Shown here: one piece after another, positions 16,473-26,361 of the stretch
Position numbering within the stretch: the stretch's first letter is position 1
Layout: the number at the start of each line of letters is the position of its first letter
Assembly (NCBI RefSeq): GCF_963678185.1
Contig: NZ_OY782757.1
Span: forward strand, 2,601,001 to 2,665,000
From: an uncultured Tolumonas sp.
GTDB taxonomy: Bacteria; Pseudomonadota; Gammaproteobacteria; Enterobacterales; Aeromonadaceae
Reading direction: 5' to 3'
Length of the DNA stretch: 64,000 bases
Position numbers and translations under genes: made by a program
The notes under the pieces: model-generated
The model's input: only the letters and a program-made list of their open reading frames with translations
The model's database searches: none
Told to the model about the DNA's origin: nothing

Positions 16473-18890
16473 ATGGCGATTAAAAAGACGGAACTCTATT
16501 CCTCTCTCTGGGCGAGTTGTGATGAGTTGCGTGGTGGTATGGATGCCAGCCAATACAAAGATTATGTGCTCACCTTCTTGTTCATGAAATATGTCTCTGA
16601 CCGTTATAAAGGCGACCCGTATGGCATGATCGTCATTCCGCAGGGTGCCAGCTTTGATGACATGAAAGCGCTGAAAGGTGACAAAGAGATCGGCGATAAG
16701 ATGAATAAAATCATCAGCGCACTGGCGGAAGAGAACGACCTCAAAGGTGTTATCGACGTTGCTGACTTCAATGATGAAGACAAGCTTGGCAAAGGGAAGG
16801 AGATGATCGACCGCCTTTCTAAGCTGATCGGCATTTTTGAAGGGTTAGATCTCTCCGCTAACCGTGCCGATGGCGATGACCTGCTGGGCGATGCATATGA
16901 ATATCTGATGCGCCACTTTGCCACCGAGTCAGGCAAAAGTAAGGGCCAGTTTTATACCCCGTCTGAAGTCTCGCGCATTCTGTCGAAAGTGATTGGTATT
17001 GATGCCAGCACGCCACAAGACGCCACCGTCTATGACCCGACCTGCGGCTCAGGCTCGTTGCTGCTGAAAGCCAGTGATGAAGCTGAACGTGGCTTGTCGA
17101 TCTACGGGCAGGAGATGGATAACGCGACCAGCGCTCTGGCACGCATGAACATGATCTTGCATAACAATGCGACGGCAAAAATCTGGAAAGGCAACACGCT
17201 GGTTGACCCGCAATGGAAAGAAGCGAATGGTCAGTTAAAAACCTTCGATTTTGCGGTAGCCAACCCACCATTTTCAAATAAGAACTGGACGAGCGGCCTC
17301 AACCCGAATGAAGACCCGTTTGATCGTTTCACGTGGGGTATTCCGCCAGAAAAAAATGGCGATTACACCTTCCTGCTGCACATCATTAAAAGCCTGAAAA
17401 GCACCGGCAAAGGCGCGGTGATATTACCGCATGGCGTGCTGTTTCGTGGTAATGCTGAAGCGCGTATTCGTGAAAACCTGCTGAAACAGGGCTATATCAA
17501 AGGCATTATCGGCCTGCCTGCCAACCTGTTTTATGGCACGGGTATTCCGGCCTGCATCATCGTGATTGATAAAGCGCAAGCGCATAGCCGTAAAGGCATT
17601 TTCATGCTCGATGCCAGCAAAGGCTTTATCAAAGACGGCAACAAAAACCGTCTGCGCGCGCAAGACATTCACAAAGTGGTTGATGTGTTTACCAAGCAGT
17701 TGGAACAGCCGCGTTATAGCCGCATGGTGCCACTCAGCGAGATCGCGGCGAATGACTATAACCTCAATATTCCACGCTATATTGATGCCAGCGAACCGGA
17801 AGACCTGCACGATCTCACTGCACATTTGCAGGGCGGCATTCCTGATCGCGATATCAATGCGCTAGCACCTTACTGGCAGGTGTTCCCATCAATGCGTGAT
17901 GCGCTGTTTGCGCCGGTGCGGGCCGGTTATAGCAAAGCACAAATTGAAGCGGGAAAAATAAAAACCACCTTATTGGAATACCCTGAATTTAAAGCGTTCG
18001 CTCAACGCGCAATGACGTTGCTAACACAATGGCAGCAACAGATGGCCTTGCAGGAACTCAGCGTTGGCGATAACCCGAAAGCATTGATTGATGAAATTTC
18101 AGAAGCCTTATTAGCGCAATATGCCGACACTGCATTGCTGAATAACTACGACGTTTACCAGATCTTGATGGATTACTGGAACGACACCATGCAAGACGAT
18201 GCTTATCTGCTGACGCAAGATGGTTGGTTAGCCGGAAAAGTGTTGCGTGAACTGGTGGCAGAGAAAGGCGAAAAACTCAAAGAAACGCCCGATATCGTCA
18301 TCGACAAGGCCAAGTTCAAAGCAGACCTGATCGCACCATCGCTGATCATTGCCCGTTATTATAAAACCGAACAAAAGAAGCTGGATCAGTTACAGGCCGA
18401 TCTTGATAACGCCACTCAAGAGCTGGAAAGTTATCTGGAAGAAAACAGCGGCGAAGACGGCTTATTGGCAGAAGCGCTGAACGACAAAGATAAAGTCACC
18501 AAAGTAACCATTACGGCGCGCTTAAAAGTGGCAACTGATAAAGAAGAAAAAGCGGCATTAAAACAGGCCAAAACCTTATTTGACGCGGAAGGTGATAGCA
18601 AAAAAGCACTGAAAGAAGCACAAGACCAGCTAGACCGCGCGGTGTTTAAACACTACGCCACCTTGTCGGAAGATGATATCAAAACCCTGATTGTGAATGA
18701 CAAATGGCACGCCACATTACAAAGCCGCATTCAGGCGGAAATCGAGCGCATTATTCAGCAACTGGCTAATCGCGTAAAAGAGTTAGAAGAGCGCTATGCC
18801 GAAGCATTACCGACCATCAGCCAATCAGTCGATGCGCTTAGCCTGAAAGTGGCGGCACATCTGAAAGCCATGGGGCTGGAAACAATATGA
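16473..18890 (+). CDS. hsdM: Type I restriction-modification methyltransferase subunit HsdM
   Basis: 805 residues. It should methylate adenine in the bipartite site read by HsdS. The N-terminal HsdM helical domain (about 1-150) is followed by the GQFYTPSEVSRIL signature. S-adenosylmethionine motif I DPTCGSGSLL begins at residue 188 and catalytic NPPF is at 264-267, typical of N6-adenine methylases. It is longer than common HsdM (about 500-530): the last 300 residues form a charged, coiled-coil-rich extension. An AAGGA site precedes the ATG. The stop overlaps the next start as ATGA, implying coupled translation. Confidence 0.97.
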   Translation: MAIKKTELYSSLWASCDELRGGMDASQYKDYVLTFLFMKYVSDRYKGDPYGMIVIPQGASFDDMKALKGDKEIGDKMNKIISALAEENDLKGVIDVADFNDEDKLGKGKEMIDRLSKLIGIFEGLDLSANRADGDDLLGDAYEYLMRHFATESGKSKGQFYTPSEVSRILSKVIGIDASTPQDATVYDPTCGSGSLLLKASDEAERGLSIYGQEMDNATSALARMNMILHNNATAKIWKGNTLVDPQWKEANGQLKTFDFAVANPPFSNKNWTSGLNPNEDPFDRFTWGIPPEKNGDYTFLLHIIKSLKSTGKGAVILPHGVLFRGNAEARIRENLLKQGYIKGIIGLPANLFYGTGIPACIIVIDKAQAHSRKGIFMLDASKGFIKDGNKNRLRAQDIHKVVDVFTKQLEQPRYSRMVPLSEIAANDYNLNIPRYIDASEPEDLHDLTAHLQGGIPDRDINALAPYWQVFPSMRDALFAPVRAGYSKAQIEAGKIKTTLLEYPEFKAFAQRAMTLLTQWQQQMALQELSVGDNPKALIDEISEALLAQYADTALLNNYDVYQILMDYWNDTMQDDAYLLTQDGWLAGKVLRELVAEKGEKLKETPDIVIDKAKFKADLIAPSLIIARYYKTEQKKLDQLQADLDNATQELESYLEENSGEDGLLAEALNDKDKVTKVTITARLKVATDKEEKAALKQAKTLFDAEGDSKKALKEAQDQLDRAVFKHYATLSEDDIKTLIVNDKWHATLQSRIQAEIERIIQQLANRVKELEERYAEALPTISQSVDALSLKVAAHLKAMGLETI

Positions 18891-19933
18891 ACGACCATAC
18901 CCCAACACGGCTGAGTTCATTGGCCGATGCGATTGCTACGCAGATTGAACAGGCGCGCGGGCAGCTCCGCCAAGCGGTCAACAGCGTTATGGTGCAAAGC
19001 TACTGGGAAATTGGCCGCCTGATTGTTGAAGATGAACAGCAAGGTGAAAGCCGAGCGGAATATGGCAAACAACAGTTACAGCAGTTATCGCAGCAACTGA
19101 CCGACCGTTTAGGCAAAGGCTTTGATATTACGAATTTACGGAAAATGCGTACGTTTTATCAGGCTTTTCCAATTCGCGACGCACTGCGTCTCGAATTAAG
19201 CTGGACGCACTATCGAACTCTGCTTCGCATCGACAACCCGCAGGCCAGAGATTGGTATCTTCACGAAGCCATTACCCAAAGCTGGAGCGCCAGAGCGTTA
19301 GAGCGGCAAATCGGCACGCTCTATTACGAACGCTTGTTGGCCAGCCAGAATAAAGCGCTGGTTGAGCAAGAGGCTCAGAGCAACACACAACCGTTGGCAG
19401 AAACCGCGAAAGATTACCTGCGCGACCCCTACATTCTCGATTTTTTGAACCTGCAAGATAAAACCTATCAGGAAAGCGAGCTGGAACAGGCCATTATCAG
19501 CAACCTGCAACAGTTTTTGCTGGAACTGGGCAAAGGCTTTGCGTTTGTCGAACGCCAGCAGCGTATCCGTTTTGATGATGAAGACTTTTATATCGATCTG
19601 GTGTTTTACAACTTTAAACTCAAATGTTTCCTGCTGGTTGATTTGAAACTGGGTAAGCTGAAACATCAGGATGTCGGCCAGATGGATACCTATGTGCGTT
19701 TGTATGATGAACAGCGCAAAGGCAGTGATGACAACCCGACTATCGGTTTAGTGCTGTGCAGTGAAAAGAGTGAGGCCGTGGTGAAATATTCGGTGCTGGC
19801 CGATCAGACACAATTGTTTGCCGCCCGCTATTTGCCTTATTTGCCAACGGAAGAAGAGCTGAAACGTGAGCTGGAGCGTGAGCGCATGCGGGCAGTGGCG
19901 CAGTTGCAGCAGAAGGGGCAGGGGGAAGAATAA
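18887..19933 (+). CDS. DUF1016 (YhcG-type) PD-(D/E)XK nuclease-like protein
   Basis: 348 residues. The N-terminal DUF1016 domain (SYWEIGRLIVEDEQQGESRA, then LSWTHYRTLLRI) is followed by the YhcG nuclease domain: FDDEDFYIDLVFYNFKLKC, LLVDLKLGKLKHQDVGQMD and TIGLVLCSEK. The D...D-x-K pattern of a PD-(D/E)XK site is present. Such genes often sit between hsdM and hsdS in type I operons, but their role is not settled; regulation of, or addition to, restriction is likely. It overlaps both neighbours (ATGA with hsdM, one base with hsdS), so it is an integral part of the operon. Confidence 0.93.
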   Translation: MNDHTPTRLSSLADAIATQIEQARGQLRQAVNSVMVQSYWEIGRLIVEDEQQGESRAEYGKQQLQQLSQQLTDRLGKGFDITNLRKMRTFYQAFPIRDALRLELSWTHYRTLLRIDNPQARDWYLHEAITQSWSARALERQIGTLYYERLLASQNKALVEQEAQSNTQPLAETAKDYLRDPYILDFLNLQDKTYQESELEQAIISNLQQFLLELGKGFAFVERQQRIRFDDEDFYIDLVFYNFKLKCFLLVDLKLGKLKHQDVGQMDTYVRLYDEQRKGSDDNPTIGLVLCSEKSEAVVKYSVLADQTQLFAARYLPYLPTEEELKRELERERMRAVAQLQQKGQGEE

Positions 19934-21243
19934 TGACAGAACAGAAGCAAGTAATACCGGAAGGGTATAAGCAAACCGAAGTTGGGGTTATTCCTAGTGA
20001 TTGGTCACTACAAAAATTAGAAAAACTAACATCTCTTATTATAGACGGGACTCATCACACTCCAACTTATACTGCCAATGGTATTCCGTTTTTAAGAGTC
20101 ACAGATATACAAGGTAAGCTTGATGAAGATAATTTTAAATATGTTTCTGAGCATGAACATGAGTTGCTGACTAAAAGATGTAAACCAGCAAAAGGAGATT
20201 TGCTGCTCAGTAAAAACGGTACAATAGGTGTACCAAAAGTTATTAACTGGGATTGGGAATTTTCGGTTTTTGTTAGTTTGGCGTTAATTAAGTTAAAAAA
20301 AAGACTTCTTAATGTTGAATATTTGGAGCAATTTTTCAAGTCTGACTTTCTTAACTTGCAGTTAGCTCAACGAGCTAAGCAAGGAACAGTTACTAATCTT
20401 CATCTTGAAGAAATTAGAGAATTACTTATTCCTGTTCCTCCTATTTTGAAAGAACAAACCGCTATCGCCAATGCGCTCTCTGATGTCGATGCGCTGATCG
20501 CCGAATTAGAAAAACTCATCGCCAAAAAGCAGGCCATTAAAACCGCCACCATGCAGCAACTGCTGACCGGTAAAACCCGTTTGCCACAATTCGCCTTGCG
20601 CGAAGATGGCACGCCAAAAGGCTATAAATCTAGCGAACTGGGGGAAATTCCGGAGGATTGGGAGGTCGCTAGTTTAAAATCACTTAGTAGATATATTAAC
20701 GATGGGACTCACCATACCCCAAAATATGTATCAATAGGAACCCCTTTTTATAGTGTTGAAAATGTAACTAATAATGACTTTTTTAATGTTAAATATATTT
20801 CAACAGAAGAGCATCAAAAACTAATCAAACGATGTAAACCGGAGAAAGGCGATATCCTATTGACTAGAATTGGGACATTAGGTGTCACCAAAATTATTGA
20901 TTGGGATGTTGATGCTAGTATTTATGTTAGCTTGGCTCTAATTAAATTAAATAATTCGATATCTTCTGGTTATTTTTATGCATTTTCAAAATCATCCTAT
21001 TTCAAGAAAGAAATAGAAAAAAGAGCATTATTGAATGCTACGCCTCAAAAAATAAATATGGCAGAAATCGGAGAATCTATTATTTCCTACCCTGTAGATT
21101 TTGTTGAGCAGAAATCAATCGTAGATTTCCTTTTCTCAATGGATGATGAAATATTGGTTTTAGAAAGACAGACGCATAAAACCCGCCAAATCAAACAAGG
21201 CATGATGCAAGAACTGCTGACCGGTAAAACGAGGTTGATATGA
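19933..21243 (+). CDS. hsdS: Type I restriction-modification specificity subunit HsdS
   Basis: 436 residues with two target-recognition domains (TRDs), each followed by a conserved helical spacer. TRD1 has IIDGTHHTPTY (D38) and RCKPAKGDLLLSKNGTIGV; TRD2 has YINDGTHHTPKY (D257) and RCKPEKGDILLTRIGTLGV. Both spacers end in a copy of LLTGKTRL. The two TRDs are unusually alike, so the DNA site may be two related half-sites in inverted order. TRD regions are AT-rich and spacers GC-richer, as expected when TRDs are exchanged by recombination. The stop overlaps the next gene. Confidence 0.96.
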   Translation: MTEQKQVIPEGYKQTEVGVIPSDWSLQKLEKLTSLIIDGTHHTPTYTANGIPFLRVTDIQGKLDEDNFKYVSEHEHELLTKRCKPAKGDLLLSKNGTIGVPKVINWDWEFSVFVSLALIKLKKRLLNVEYLEQFFKSDFLNLQLAQRAKQGTVTNLHLEEIRELLIPVPPILKEQTAIANALSDVDALIAELEKLIAKKQAIKTATMQQLLTGKTRLPQFALREDGTPKGYKSSELGEIPEDWEVASLKSLSRYINDGTHHTPKYVSIGTPFYSVENVTNNDFFNVKYISTEEHQKLIKRCKPEKGDILLTRIGTLGVTKIIDWDVDASIYVSLALIKLNNSISSGYFYAFSKSSYFKKEIEKRALLNATPQKINMAEIGESIISYPVDFVEQKSIVDFLFSMDDEILVLERQTHKTRQIKQGMMQELLTGKTRLI

Positions 21244-22433
21244 TGATTCGCAAACTGACCGTAAAAGGGTTCAAAACCCTGATTCAAGATGAACCGATTG
21301 AGCTGGGGCGGGTGAACTGTTTTATCGGCGCGAATGGCGTGGGTAAAAGCAATATTCTTGAAGCTCTGGGTGTGTTGGGGGCAGCGGCAAATGGCGTGGT
21401 TGATGATGAAAGCCTGCTGCGCCGAGGTGTGCGGGCGGGCGTTCCGAAACTCTATAAAAGCTCGTTTGCATCAGCGCGCACCCCAGCCCATATCGGCATT
21501 GATGTCACGGGCGATGCAGGTGAAACCTATCGTGCCTCGCTGTTAAACCCGCTGGAATCACCCGAACCGGCATGGAGCTATAAAACCGAATATCTCTCAG
21601 ACGGCAAAGAAGAGATCATCGCCGATGGTGTGCGCAGTAAGAAAAATCTCAACCCACAAGCCGGGCTTGCCGCGCTGAAACTGGTTGATCTCGACGAGCA
21701 AAATGCCGCCACACAGCTTATGCGTGCGTTGCAGGAATATGCCATCTATTGCCCGAATACGCCGACTTTGCGCGGCATCGTGCCTGATCAACAATCGCGT
21801 CGACCGGTTGGCCTCAATGGTGGCATGATGGCCGAAGCGTTTGATTTACTCCGTAAATATCTGGAAGGGCAAGGTGACGCTGGTGAAGATGTTTTAGACG
21901 ATGTGCTCACCCTGATTGATTGGGTTGCTGATGTCACGATTACAACGCAAGCGGGCTCACTGTTATCGCCAAAGGTGCCACGCACGAAGCATCTGATCAA
22001 ATTCACCGACCGCTTTATGAACAAAAGCCGCAATGAACTCACGGCTTACGATGCCAGCGAAGGGGCTCTCTATATTCTTTTTGCGGCGGTGCTTTGTTTG
22101 TTGCCACACGCACCGAAAGTGTTTGCGATTGATAACTTAGATCAGGCGCTAAACCCTCGCTTATTGGCAAGTCTGACCCGCAAATTATCGGCATGGTTAC
22201 GTCATAGTGGTGACGATAGGCAGCTTTTATTTACGGCACATAACCCTGCGGTATTAGACGGATTAGATTTAACCGACGATGAGATACGCCTGTTTGCAGT
22301 CGAGCGAAACAGCAACGGTTTGACGCAAGTTCGCCGTATTGTGTTGTCAGAAAAATTGCAGCAGCTTAATCAAGAATATCCACTATCACGTTTGTGGTTG
22401 ATGGGGCATTTAGGGGCAGTGCCAAATGTCTGA
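21240..22433 (+). CDS. AAA (RecF/OLD-like) ATPase embedded in the RM operon
   Basis: 397 residues. The N-terminus IRKLTVKGFKTL and Walker A GANGVGKS (residues 30-37) mark the AAA_21/SMC-like ATPase group. A Walker B-like strand, VFAIDNLDQALNPRL, lies near residue 300, and a switch-like TAHNPAVLDGLDL follows. It overlaps hsdS by 4 bases and the TOPRIM-like gene by 8, so it is made with the operon. ATPase plus TOPRIM nuclease pairs are a common plan in phage defence (OLD, PARIS and similar), which is the likeliest function here. It does not belong to the basic type I enzyme. Confidence 0.85.
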   Translation: MMIRKLTVKGFKTLIQDEPIELGRVNCFIGANGVGKSNILEALGVLGAAANGVVDDESLLRRGVRAGVPKLYKSSFASARTPAHIGIDVTGDAGETYRASLLNPLESPEPAWSYKTEYLSDGKEEIIADGVRSKKNLNPQAGLAALKLVDLDEQNAATQLMRALQEYAIYCPNTPTLRGIVPDQQSRRPVGLNGGMMAEAFDLLRKYLEGQGDAGEDVLDDVLTLIDWVADVTITTQAGSLLSPKVPRTKHLIKFTDRFMNKSRNELTAYDASEGALYILFAAVLCLLPHAPKVFAIDNLDQALNPRLLASLTRKLSAWLRHSGDDRQLLFTAHNPAVLDGLDLTDDEIRLFAVERNSNGLTQVRRIVLSEKLQQLNQEYPLSRLWLMGHLGAVPNV

Positions 22434-23115
22434 TCTTCGCATTGCGCTGGTCGCTGAAGGGCCGACTGATTACGTCATTATCGAAGCAGCGCTAAAGGCG
22501 TTTCTTCCTCAGCCGTTTATATTAACTCAGTTGCAACCCGAGGCGACAAAACCAGAAATCGGTGGTGGCTGGGGCGGTGTGTTGAAATGGTGCTCGATGG
22601 CTGGTGAACGCTTTCAAGGGCCAATAGACCAAGACCCAACCTTGATAGGGTTTGATTTGCTTATCATTCATCTGGACGTCGATGTAGCTACATTTAACTA
22701 TGCTGATTGTGGTGAACATCTCGCGTTGTTCGCACAACAAAAAGGCTGGGCAAATTTACCCTGTGCACAAGTTTGCCCGCCGGTAAATAGCACGGTTCAA
22801 GCGCTACAAACTGTTATTAGCAGTTGGTTAGGCCAAGCGTCATTGGGCGATGCTGTGCTTTGCCTTCCCGCTCAGTCTTCCGGCACTTGGCTTGCCGCAG
22901 CATTGCTTGATGCTGCTCATCCGCTGCTGACGAATGCCGAATGTGACATCACGGTCGAAAGTCGATTACCGCTGTTGCCGAAAAAGCAAAGAGTTAAAAA
23001 ATCTCGACCTGAATACATGCGGAAAGCGGTTGAACTGACCAATAAGTGGACTGATGTAAAAATCATTTGTAGTCAGGCAGACCAGTTTGAAACTGCTGTT
23101 TTAAATACAGTTTAG
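22426..23115 (+). CDS. TOPRIM-like partner of the ATPase
   Basis: 229 residues. The start RIALVAEGPTDYVIIEAAL has the glutamate-containing EGPTD strand of OLD-type TOPRIM domains, and LLIIHLDVDVATF around residue 80 supplies a DxD acidic pair. The C-terminus is basic (LPKKQRVKKSRPEYMRK). TOPRIM proteins coupled to ATPases usually cut DNA or tRNA in a metal-dependent way. The start overlaps the ATPase stop by 8 bases, a sign of coupled translation. It is not clearly DUF4435 (AriB) or DUF4276, so assignment to a named defence system is not justified. Confidence 0.7.
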   Translation: MSDLRIALVAEGPTDYVIIEAALKAFLPQPFILTQLQPEATKPEIGGGWGGVLKWCSMAGERFQGPIDQDPTLIGFDLLIIHLDVDVATFNYADCGEHLALFAQQKGWANLPCAQVCPPVNSTVQALQTVISSWLGQASLGDAVLCLPAQSSGTWLAAALLDAAHPLLTNAECDITVESRLPLLPKKQRVKKSRPEYMRKAVELTNKWTDVKIICSQADQFETAVLNTV

Positions 23116-23268
23116 CAAATGAAATTTGCTTGATGGTTGCTTGACTGGCAAAAAGGTTGATAGCTTATTATTTTGTTATTAATTTGAAATTAAAGAAGTT
23201 TTTATATTTTGTTTGCTTGATTCATTGTGTAAACAGGGCTTTGTTTCAATGCTAAAGGAGTAGATGTT

Positions 23269-26200
23269 GTGGCTAATGTGGGTCAGCGAGAGCGAGTGAC
23301 ACAAAATCGTATCGTCCGTTTTTTTAACGATGAACTAGGTTATCGCTATCTCGGTGACTGGCAAGATCGAGACAACAACAAAAACATTGAAACCAGCATT
23401 CTGATTCCTTGGCTGCAAAAGCGGGGGGTCAGTGAAGCTCTCATTTCCCGCGTCATCCGCCAGCTTGATACCGCAGCTGCATTGGGTGAGGGCAAGAAGC
23501 TTTATTACGCCAATAAAGACGTTTACCAGCTCTTGCGCTATGGCGTGAAAGACAAAGAAGGGGCGGGTGAGTTAAACCAGACTGTTTGGCTAATCGACTG
23601 GCAAAACCCAGAAGCTAATGACTTTGCCATTGCCGAAGAGGTGTCAATCAAAGGCGAGAATAAGAAGCGCCCTGACATTGTGCTCTACGTAAATGGCATT
23701 GCACTGGGAGTGTTAGAGCTGAAGCGCTCATCGGTGAGTGTAAACGAGGGCATTCGGCAAAATCTCGATAACCAAAAGAAAGATTTTATCCGTAATTTCT
23801 TCACTACCATGCAACTGGTGATGGCCGGTAACGACACCCAAGGGCTGCGTTACGGCACCGTTGAGACGGCAGAACGATATTATTTGGAATGGAAAGAGGA
23901 TGTTGTTAATCCATACGAGCATCAGCTCGATTTCCATTTAAGCCGCATCTGTAACAAGCAACGCTTCCTGCAATTGATCCACGATTTTATTGTCTATGAT
24001 GCCGGTGTGAAGAAAACATGCCGACACAATCAATTCTTTGGCATTCAAGCTGCGAAAAAGCACATCGCCCGCCGTGAAGGCGGCATTATCTGGCATACAC
24101 AGGGGTCAGGTAAAAGTCTGACGATGGTGTGGTTGGCAAAGTGGATCAGGGAAAATGTAAAAGATTCGCGAGTCTTAATTGTTACCGACCGCACAGAGCT
24201 CGATGAGCAAATCGAGAAAGTGTTCTTTGGTGTTGATGAAGCGATCTACCGCACCAAAAGCGGTGCAGATCTGATTGCTACACTGAACACCACTAACCCA
24301 TGGTTGATCTGTTCATTAGTGCACAAATTCGGACGACAAAGTGAATCAGACGATGAGGGTGCAGCCGATGAGTTTATTGCTGAGCTGAAGAAATCATTGC
24401 CGAAAGATTTTCGAGCCAAAGGCGACCTGTTTATTTTTGTCGATGAATGTCACCGCACGCAATCGGGCAAGTTACACGATGCCATGAAGTCGATCTTGCC
24501 AGAGGCCATGTTCGTCGGCTTTACCGGCACGCCATTGATGAAGAAAGATAAAAAGAAATCCATCGAGATCTTTGGTTCTTACATCCATACCTACAAATTT
24601 GATGAAGCAGTTGCCGATGGTGTCGTGCTTGATCTGCGTTATGAAGCGCGTGATATCGACCAGCATTTAACCTCTGAAAAGAAAGTCGATGAATGGTTTG
24701 AGATAAATACTATCAATATCTCAAGACTTGCAAAAACACAGTTAAAGCAGAAATGGGGCACCATGCAGAAGGTGTTATCCAGTAAGTCGCGCATTGAAAA
24801 AATTGTAATGGATATCTGGTTGGATATGAAAAAACGCCCTCGCTTAGCGAGTGGCTATGGAAATGCCATGTTGGTTTGTTCCAGCGTTTATCAGGCTTGT
24901 ACTGCATATGACCTGTTTAGCAAAACAGATCTAGCTGGAAAAATTGCAATTGTTACCAGTTATCAACCAACAGCTTCCAATATTAAAGGGGAAGAGACAG
25001 GAGCGGGTTTAACAGAGAAACTCTTCAAATATGATACTTACCGGAAAATGCTGGCTAACTTTTTTGAACAGAATGAAGAAGAGGCTGCAAAACGTGTCGA
25101 AGAGTTTGAAAAAATAGTTAAGCAACGCTTTATTAAAGAGCCGGGGCAAATGCGTTTGCTGATCGTGGTCGACAAGCTACTAACTGGTTTTGATGCGCCA
25201 TCCGCAACCTATCTTTATATCGACAAACAGATGGCCGATCACAATCTGTTTCAGGCGATTTGCCGTGTAAACCGGTTGGATGGGGATGACAAAGAATATG
25301 GTTACATCATCGATTATAAAGACCTATTCCGCTCACTCGATAAAGCGATCTCAGAATATACCGGTGAAGCGTTCGATGGGTATGACAAAGAGGATGTTGC
25401 AGGCTTACTGAAAGATCGTCTGGAGCAAGCCAGAGAAGATCTGGAGAACGCACTGGAAATGGTCCGCTGCTTATGTGAACCGGTGAAAGCGCCGCGTGCC
25501 ACGCAAGATTACATTCATTTCTTCTGTGGCGAATCGGGTAAAAATCAAGATGAGCTGACAGAAAAAGAAGCGCTACGTCTGACGCTGTATCAGCATGTCG
25601 CTAAATTATTGCGTGCTTACGCCAACGTCGCCAACGAAATGCCACAAGCTGGTTTTACACCTAGTGAATCAGAACAGATCAAAGATGAAGTCATTCACTA
25701 TGAAAAAGTGCGTGATGAAGTGAAGCTTGCCAGCGGTGATTTGCTGGATATGAAGCGTTTCGAACCGGCTATGCGTCATCTGCTTGATATGTATATTCGA
25801 GCTGATGACAGTGAGCTATTGATGGATTTTGAAGATCTAGGTTTGATAGAGCTGATTGTGCAGAAGGGGGCCGATGCGATTGATGCCTTGCCGGAAGATA
25901 TTCGTAAAAATCCGGAAGCCATGGCGGAGACAATCGAGAATAACGTGCGTAAGACCATCGTTGATGAAAATCCGGTGAATCCCAAATATTACGAACAAAT
26001 GTCTACGCTATTAGATGAGCTGATTACATTGCGTCGTCAGCAGGCGATTGATTATCAGGAATATCTTGAGCGCATCCGCGATTTATCCAAAAAGGTCATC
26101 CATCCAGAGGAGACCAAGTCAGCATACCCATCATCGATGGACACCCAAGCCAAACGCGCGTTTTACGATAACTTTGGTCATGATGAAGTGCTCGCTACTA

Positions 26201-26361
26201 AGATTGATAGCGCCATTCGTTATACTAAAAAAGCAGATTGGGTCGGCGATCGCTTTAAAGAACGAGAAATTGCTAATGCCATTCGTGAAGAAAGTAAGCC
26301 GTATGAAGTCGATATTCAAAGCGTAATGGAACTGGCGAAAGCACAAAGGGAATATCAATAA
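23269..26361 (+). CDS. hsdR: Type I restriction endonuclease subunit HsdR
   Basis: 1030 residues, normal for HsdR. It translocates DNA with ATP and cuts far from the recognition site. The N-terminal nuclease has KKRPDIVLYVNGIALGVLEL followed by KRS (the D...ExK site). Walker A TQGSGKS is near residue 280, the DEAD-like box is FVDECHRTQSG, motif III is FTGTPLM and motif VI is QAICRVNR. The start is GTG at 23269 with AAAGGAG 8 bases upstream. It follows a 153-bp gap after the TOPRIM-like gene, so it may have a separate promoter. Its last codon overlaps the metallopeptidase gene. Confidence 0.97.
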   Translation: MANVGQRERVTQNRIVRFFNDELGYRYLGDWQDRDNNKNIETSILIPWLQKRGVSEALISRVIRQLDTAAALGEGKKLYYANKDVYQLLRYGVKDKEGAGELNQTVWLIDWQNPEANDFAIAEEVSIKGENKKRPDIVLYVNGIALGVLELKRSSVSVNEGIRQNLDNQKKDFIRNFFTTMQLVMAGNDTQGLRYGTVETAERYYLEWKEDVVNPYEHQLDFHLSRICNKQRFLQLIHDFIVYDAGVKKTCRHNQFFGIQAAKKHIARREGGIIWHTQGSGKSLTMVWLAKWIRENVKDSRVLIVTDRTELDEQIEKVFFGVDEAIYRTKSGADLIATLNTTNPWLICSLVHKFGRQSESDDEGAADEFIAELKKSLPKDFRAKGDLFIFVDECHRTQSGKLHDAMKSILPEAMFVGFTGTPLMKKDKKKSIEIFGSYIHTYKFDEAVADGVVLDLRYEARDIDQHLTSEKKVDEWFEINTINISRLAKTQLKQKWGTMQKVLSSKSRIEKIVMDIWLDMKKRPRLASGYGNAMLVCSSVYQACTAYDLFSKTDLAGKIAIVTSYQPTASNIKGEETGAGLTEKLFKYDTYRKMLANFFEQNEEEAAKRVEEFEKIVKQRFIKEPGQMRLLIVVDKLLTGFDAPSATYLYIDKQMADHNLFQAICRVNRLDGDDKEYGYIIDYKDLFRSLDKAISEYTGEAFDGYDKEDVAGLLKDRLEQAREDLENALEMVRCLCEPVKAPRATQDYIHFFCGESGKNQDELTEKEALRLTLYQHVAKLLRAYANVANEMPQAGFTPSESEQIKDEVIHYEKVRDEVKLASGDLLDMKRFEPAMRHLLDMYIRADDSELLMDFEDLGLIELIVQKGADAIDALPEDIRKNPEAMAETIENNVRKTIVDENPVNPKYYEQMSTLLDELITLRRQQAIDYQEYLERIRDLSKKVIHPEETKSAYPSSMDTQAKRAFYDNFGHDEVLATKIDSAIRYTKKADWVGDRFKEREIANAIREESKPYEVDIQSVMELAKAQREYQ

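Noticed and set aside
21240..23115. Naming the ATPase/TOPRIM pair as PARIS, Gabija or an OLD system
   Set aside because: General architecture fits, but family-specific domains (DUF4435, UvrD-like helicase, fused OLD) are not recognisable by reading.
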